Assembly (NCBI GenBank): GCA_026169815.1
Contig: JAPFDT010000029.1
Span: forward strand, 1 to 45,929
Source of the DNA: Pseudogracilibacillus sp.
Lineage (GTDB): Bacteria > Bacillota > Bacilli > Bacillales > Amphibacillaceae
Length of the DNA stretch: 45,929 nt
Direction of reading: 5' to 3'
Part shown: piece after piece, positions 43,251-45,929 of the stretch
Layout: each line of letters begins with the position of its first letter
Numbering within the stretch: the first letter of the stretch is position 1
The notes under the pieces: generated by a model
Database searches by the model: none
What the model was told of the DNA's origin: nothing
The model's input: only the letters and a program-made list of their open reading frames with translations
Made by a program: the position numbers and the translations under genes

Positions 43251-43309
43251 AGTGTGTTACTCGATTAATACACTGACTGTATTATATGGTTAATACACTA
43301 AGAAGTCAA
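43251..43309 (-). promoter_or_regulatory. promoter of the GntR/ABC operon with two operators
   Basis: On the minus strand TTGACT (43304-43309), 17 bases, TATAAT (43281-43286). Two 24-bp palindromes of the form 9-bp arm, 6-bp spacer, 9-bp arm lie at 43276-43299 (arms AGTGTATTA and TAATACAGT, 8 of 9 paired) and 43251-43274 (AGTGTATTA and TAACACACT, 8 of 9 paired), separated by one base. The first covers the -10 and most of the spacer; the second covers the start of transcription. Their period is 25 bases. Confidence 0.82.
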
Positions 43310-43329
43310 TGTTATTTTTTTTCAAAACA

Positions 43330-43367
43330 AAAAGCTAATCACACTCTTTTAAAGGTGATTAGCTTTT
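43330..43367. terminator. orphan bidirectional terminator
   Basis: AAAAGCTAATCAC (43330-43342) and GTGATTAGCTTTT (43355-43367): 13-bp perfect stem with A and T runs at both ends. It lies between the divergent gntR and lysR genes, downstream of no recognised gene on either strand. Confidence 0.8.
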
Positions 43368-43420
43368 TCTTCATATAATTATACTTGAATCAATTTCATC
43401 ATTCATATTTTCTAGCTTAA

Positions 43421-43500
43421 ACACGAACTTTACGTTTGAAGTTAAATCCATTTACTTTTATTACAGCTGACCGCTTTCTTCCGGCATGGCCTCAACTTAC
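43421..43500. repeat. palindromic intergenic element, copy 8 (truncated)
   Basis: Carries the left flank CACGAACTTTACGTTTGA, then ATTTACTTTTATTACAGC and GGCATGGCCTCAACTTAC, aligning with the left half of copy 3 (5341-5420). The right half is missing. The rest of the gap up to the LysR gene (43501-43681) is AT-rich with no gene. Confidence 0.65.
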
Positions 43501-43681
43501 CGAGAATGTTATACTTATTGTACAAATATAAGTGATTTCAATAAAAACATTTTTCAACAAACGGGCCATTTAATGGAATAAAACTTCTTGAGGATTCTAT
43601 AAATTTGAATGTGTTCGATAGAAAAGTGGTAAAATCTATTGTTAAATTAATGATTGGAACTTTGAAAGAGAGGTATTCAAT

Positions 43682-44587
43682 TTGACTTTACAACAATTAA
43701 AATATGTATTAGAAGTAGCAAGCAAGGGATCCATGAATGAAGCAGCAAGAAGTTTATTCATCTCCCAGCCAAGATTATCGAATGCAATTAAGGAATTGGA
43801 AAAGGATATTAAATTTACTATATTCATTAGAACGAATCGAGGAGTTACTGTTACTAATAAAGGAGCCGAGTTTCTGGGTTATGCCAGACAGGTATTGCAG
43901 CAGTATAACATGCTTGAAGAAAAATATTTAAGTGAAAAACCAGCTAAGCAGCATTTTGCTATTTCAACCCAGCATTATACTTTTGCAGCCAATGCTTTTG
44001 TGGAACTTGTAAAAGGATTTGGGTCTTCTGAGTATGAGTTTACTATTCGTGAAACGAAAACATATGAAATCATTGAAGATGTTAAAAATTTACGAAGTGA
44101 GTTAGGGATTATTTATTTAAGTAATTATAATGAATCTGTTTTATTAAAATTATTAAAAGAAAGGAATTTGACCTTTTCAGAATTATTTAAGGCAAAACCA
44201 CATGTGTTTATTAGCAAAAGACATCCATTAGCTGACAAAGAATCGATTAATTTGGAAGAATTAGATGACTACCCTTGCCTTTCTTTCGAACAAGGAGAGT
44301 ACAATTCTTTTTATTTTTCAGAAGAAATTTTAAGTACTAGAAGTGTGAAGAAAAGCATCAAAGTCAGTGATAGGGCAGCTATTGTAAATTTTATGATTGG
44401 TCTCGATGGTTACACAATTTCTTCGGGAATTTTTCCTAAATATCTTCATGGGGATTATATTATTGCTGTTCCTCTTAATGTAGATGAACTTATACGTGTA
44501 GGAACCATACAGCATAGAGATGTCAGGTTATCGCGACTTGGTGAAATATATTTGGATGCTTTAAAAAAGGTTGAACAGGAATTATAA
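43682..44587 (+). CDS. LysR-family transcriptional regulator
   Basis: A 301-residue LysR regulator: winged HTH at residues 1-60 (LQQLKYVLEVASKGSMNEAARSLFISQPRLSNAIKELE; QPxLS with Arg) and a substrate-binding domain from about 90. The start is TTG at 43682 with GAGAGG nine bases upstream. It is followed by the LysE-type exporter gene in the same orientation; likely LysR sites lie in the 137-bp gap between them, so it probably activates the exporter in response to its substrate, as in LysG/LysE. Confidence 0.9.
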   Translation: MTLQQLKYVLEVASKGSMNEAARSLFISQPRLSNAIKELEKDIKFTIFIRTNRGVTVTNKGAEFLGYARQVLQQYNMLEEKYLSEKPAKQHFAISTQHYTFAANAFVELVKGFGSSEYEFTIRETKTYEIIEDVKNLRSELGIIYLSNYNESVLLKLLKERNLTFSELFKAKPHVFISKRHPLADKESINLEELDDYPCLSFEQGEYNSFYFSEEILSTRSVKKSIKVSDRAAIVNFMIGLDGYTISSGIFPKYLHGDYIIAVPLNVDELIRVGTIQHRDVRLSRLGEIYLDALKKVEQEL

Positions 44588-44614
44588 ATGAAAATTTGTC
44601 TTCCCATTCAGTTT

Positions 44615-44685
44615 GATATAACTTTTAGTTATATCAGGATATGACTTTTAAGTATTATGCTATACCCGGGAAACTCCCTTATAAT
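44615..44685 (+). promoter_or_regulatory. LysR-type regulatory region of the exporter gene
   Basis: A perfect inverted repeat at 44615-44635 (arms GATATAACT and AGTTATATC) contains ATAAC-N5-GTTAT, a T-N11-A LysR motif. A degenerate second copy ATGACTTTTAAGTAT lies at 44641-44655, 23 bases centre to centre, about two helical turns. TATAAT at 44680-44685 has no good -35, so promoter activity would depend on the activator. Confidence 0.65.
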
Positions 44686-44724
44686 TATGGATGTTGATGA
44701 TTTATATTGGAGAGTGAATGTTGT

Positions 44725-45312
44725 ATGGGAGTTCAAGTATTGTTTTCATTTGTTATCTACGCACTAATAAATGCTTTTACACCGGGGCCGGGTAATATTC
44801 TGGCATTAAATACGATGACGAATTATGGATGGAAAAAAGGAAAGCCTTTATACTTCGGGATATTTGCCGGTTATTTTTTTGTACAAGCGTTATGTGCCTT
44901 CTTTATTTTTGGATTAGACAACTTAATAAATCCAATTATGAATGTACTTACATATGCGGGAGTTATTTATATTTTATGGCTTGCCTATGAGGTTGCAATC
45001 AGTAAGCCTGACAATAAAAAGTCTGACAAACAGCCCTCTTTTTGGATTGGCTTTGTCCTGCAAATTGTTAATGTAAAAATATTTTTATTTGGGATTACCG
45101 CATTAACAGGATATATTACACCTTATTACTCATCACTGGGGACGCTTTTATTTTTTGAAATGATTATTGCTACAGTAGGTACGATTGCTACCCTGACTTG
45201 GATATTTTTCGGCGGGTTATTACAAAAGACATATTTCAAATATTATCGAATAATAAATATTATATTGGCGTTATTACTTTTGCAATGTGCAGTTGCACTA
45301 TTACTACAGTGA
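44725..45312 (+). CDS. LysE-family amino acid exporter
   Basis: A 195-residue membrane protein of the LysE/RhtB family with about six helices and the N-terminal motif NAFTPGPGNILAL. Start ATG 44725 (MGVQVLFSFV), ten bases after GGAGAG; the longer frame from TTG 44707 begins at the ribosome site. Substrate unknown. Together with the upstream LysR gene it forms a regulator-exporter pair. Some GC-rich codons (ACACCGGGGCCGGGT) contrast mildly with neighbours. Confidence 0.88.
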   Translation: MGVQVLFSFVIYALINAFTPGPGNILALNTMTNYGWKKGKPLYFGIFAGYFFVQALCAFFIFGLDNLINPIMNVLTYAGVIYILWLAYEVAISKPDNKKSDKQPSFWIGFVLQIVNVKIFLFGITALTGYITPYYSSLGTLLFFEMIIATVGTIATLTWIFFGGLLQKTYFKYYRIINIILALLLLQCAVALLLQ

Positions 45313-45717
45313 CGAGTTACGTTAATCTAAGAAGGATTAACGCTTATTGGTTGAAGTTATTGAATTAATGGGGGTAATAGTGAAAGAAAATTAATATCGC
45401 TGTATAAGATTATCTTGAAAACGAATCTTCTGCAATCGGGCGCGTTTGCTTAAGATTAAAAAGCCTAATTCCTCATTGAAGTAAAAATAAATAGAATGTT
45501 TAATATTGTATTCAACTAACATCTATTTTGGTTCAAATTGGTTCAAGTACTATCAATTTCAGTCAATTTTAATCAATCTTTATCCATTTTATAAATCATT
45601 GAAGTATTGATACAGATGGATTGTTCTTGATTGAGTATATATGAATTTCATATTGATATTTCTTGAGGCTGGGACAAAACCATATTTTCTGTATATGAAA
45701 ATGGAGAATTAAAATAT
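45313..45717. other. gene-free region after the exporter gene
   Basis: No gene seen. A short 8-bp hairpin CGTTAATC/GATTAACG lies at 45320-45342 without a T run. AT-rich sequence with short repeats (GGTTCAA twice near 45533-45556, TCAATTT-like units after it) follows. GGCTGGGACAAAAC at 45667-45680, next to a repeat copy, is a segment I associate with intergenic repeats in other Firmicutes. Confidence 0.5.
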
Positions 45718-45820
45718 AGTGTAGGAAATATACGTAGACTTCAGCGGGAGAAAAGAGCAGGTTGAGACCCTGTAAGGCGAAGCCTGATGCGGCTCAACGC
45801 TCGCCCGCGGAAACATACTA
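45718..45820. repeat. palindromic intergenic element, copy 9
   Basis: Contains GTAGACTTCAGCGGGAG (45734-45750), the short palindrome AGGCGAAGCCT and CGCCCGCGGAAA (45802-45813), the core shared with copies 2, 5 and 6. Its outer ends do not form an obvious terminal inverted repeat. Confidence 0.6.
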
Positions 45821-45824
45821 AGAT

Positions 45825-45869
45825 TAGTAGTACAAGACATTGGCCGATGTCTTGTGCTACTATTTTTTT
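45825..45869 (+). terminator. terminator-like hairpin near the right edge
   Basis: TAGTAGTACAAGACAT (45825-45840) pairs with ATGTCTTGTGCTACTA (45847-45862), 16 pairs including one G-U, 6-base loop, then TTTTTTT. It is 510 bases beyond the LysE gene, with no recognised gene directly upstream on the plus strand. Confidence 0.75.
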
Positions 45870-45929
45870 ATATGTAGAAGTGAGGAAAGACCGAATATCG
45901 CTTGAAGCTATAAAGCTTGTCGCTGGAAA

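Noticed and set aside
45400-45660. Degenerate gene or attachment site after the LysE-type gene
   Set aside because: No long frame and no recognisable integrase or tRNA end; only short AT-rich repeats.
177-45820. Insertion sequences
   Set aside because: Terminal inverted repeats exist, but no transposase frame is present and no clear target-site duplications were seen; called repeats instead.

Overview
The window is 45.9 kb of low-GC DNA with Firmicutes-style translation signals (AAGGAGG ribosome sites; ATG, GTG and TTG starts), sigma-A promoters, T-box leaders, a BceRS-type two-component system, a YtrA-type GntR regulon and a CotY/CotZ-type spore coat gene. This points to an endospore-forming Bacillaceae. 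Several exported proteins are very acidic, which would suit a halo- or alkalitolerant species, but the sequence does not fix the genus. It looks chromosomal: no phage, plasmid, transposase, CRISPR, rRNA or tRNA gene was found.

Layout. 1-841: the first codons of a gene running off the left edge, then two complex palindromic repeats. 842-5242 (minus): a bceR-bceS-bceA-bceB peptide-antibiotic sensing and resistance module with a predicted BceR operator before bceA. 5518-9123 (minus): brnQ, a SurA_N lipoprotein, a YxeA-like protein. 8368-11010 (minus): yclN-yclO-yclP-like siderophore importer under a Fur box, lacking its binding protein. 11325-13268 (minus): a DsbA/FrnE-like protein and type 2 IPP isomerase fni. 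13447-15361 (plus): leuA behind a leucine T-box. 15574-19183 (minus): sulfurtransferase-tag-sulfurtransferase-atoE. 19272-21503 (plus): pepT and a VanY-like carboxypeptidase lipoprotein. 21583-24605 (minus): DUF2269 protein, fructosamine-kinase-like protein with a guanine-deaminase-like protein, orphan PTS EIIC. 24785-25336 (plus): nitroreductase. 26101-32585 (plus): trpEDCFBA behind two tandem tryptophan T-boxes; no trpG is present. 32922-38762 (minus): thiF, a NitT/TauT/Ssu-type ABC importer, cysK and a YheO-type regulator. 38994-40053 (plus): cotZ-like gene and a small thioredoxin-like gene. 40074-43216 (minus): a GntR/ABC module with a large extracytoplasmic accessory protein, preceded by two operators. 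43682-45312 (plus): a LysR regulator and a LysE-family exporter with likely LysR sites between them. 45313-45929: no gene; repeat-derived sequence and a terminator hairpin.

Themes. Amino-acid supply is prominent (leu and trp biosynthesis under tRNA sensing, brnQ uptake, pepT, cysK, LysE export), as are sulfur handling (two sulfurtransferases, sulfonate-type importer, cysK, thiF) and envelope defence (BceRSAB, YtrA-like ABC system).

The least explained signal is a dispersed family of palindromic intergenic elements (about 177-312, 478-665, 5338-5480, 15440-15540, 25482-25669, 25808-25985, 34192-34360, 43421-43500, 45718-45820). They share a core ACTCCTGCGGG...CCCGCGGAAAG, have copy-specific but self-complementary ends, show compensatory stem changes, and form a size ladder. 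Other items worth checking are the tandem T-boxes that differ at the discriminator-reading base, twin GntR operators, a three-tier hairpin after trpA, and a DsbA-like protein with only one active-site cysteine.
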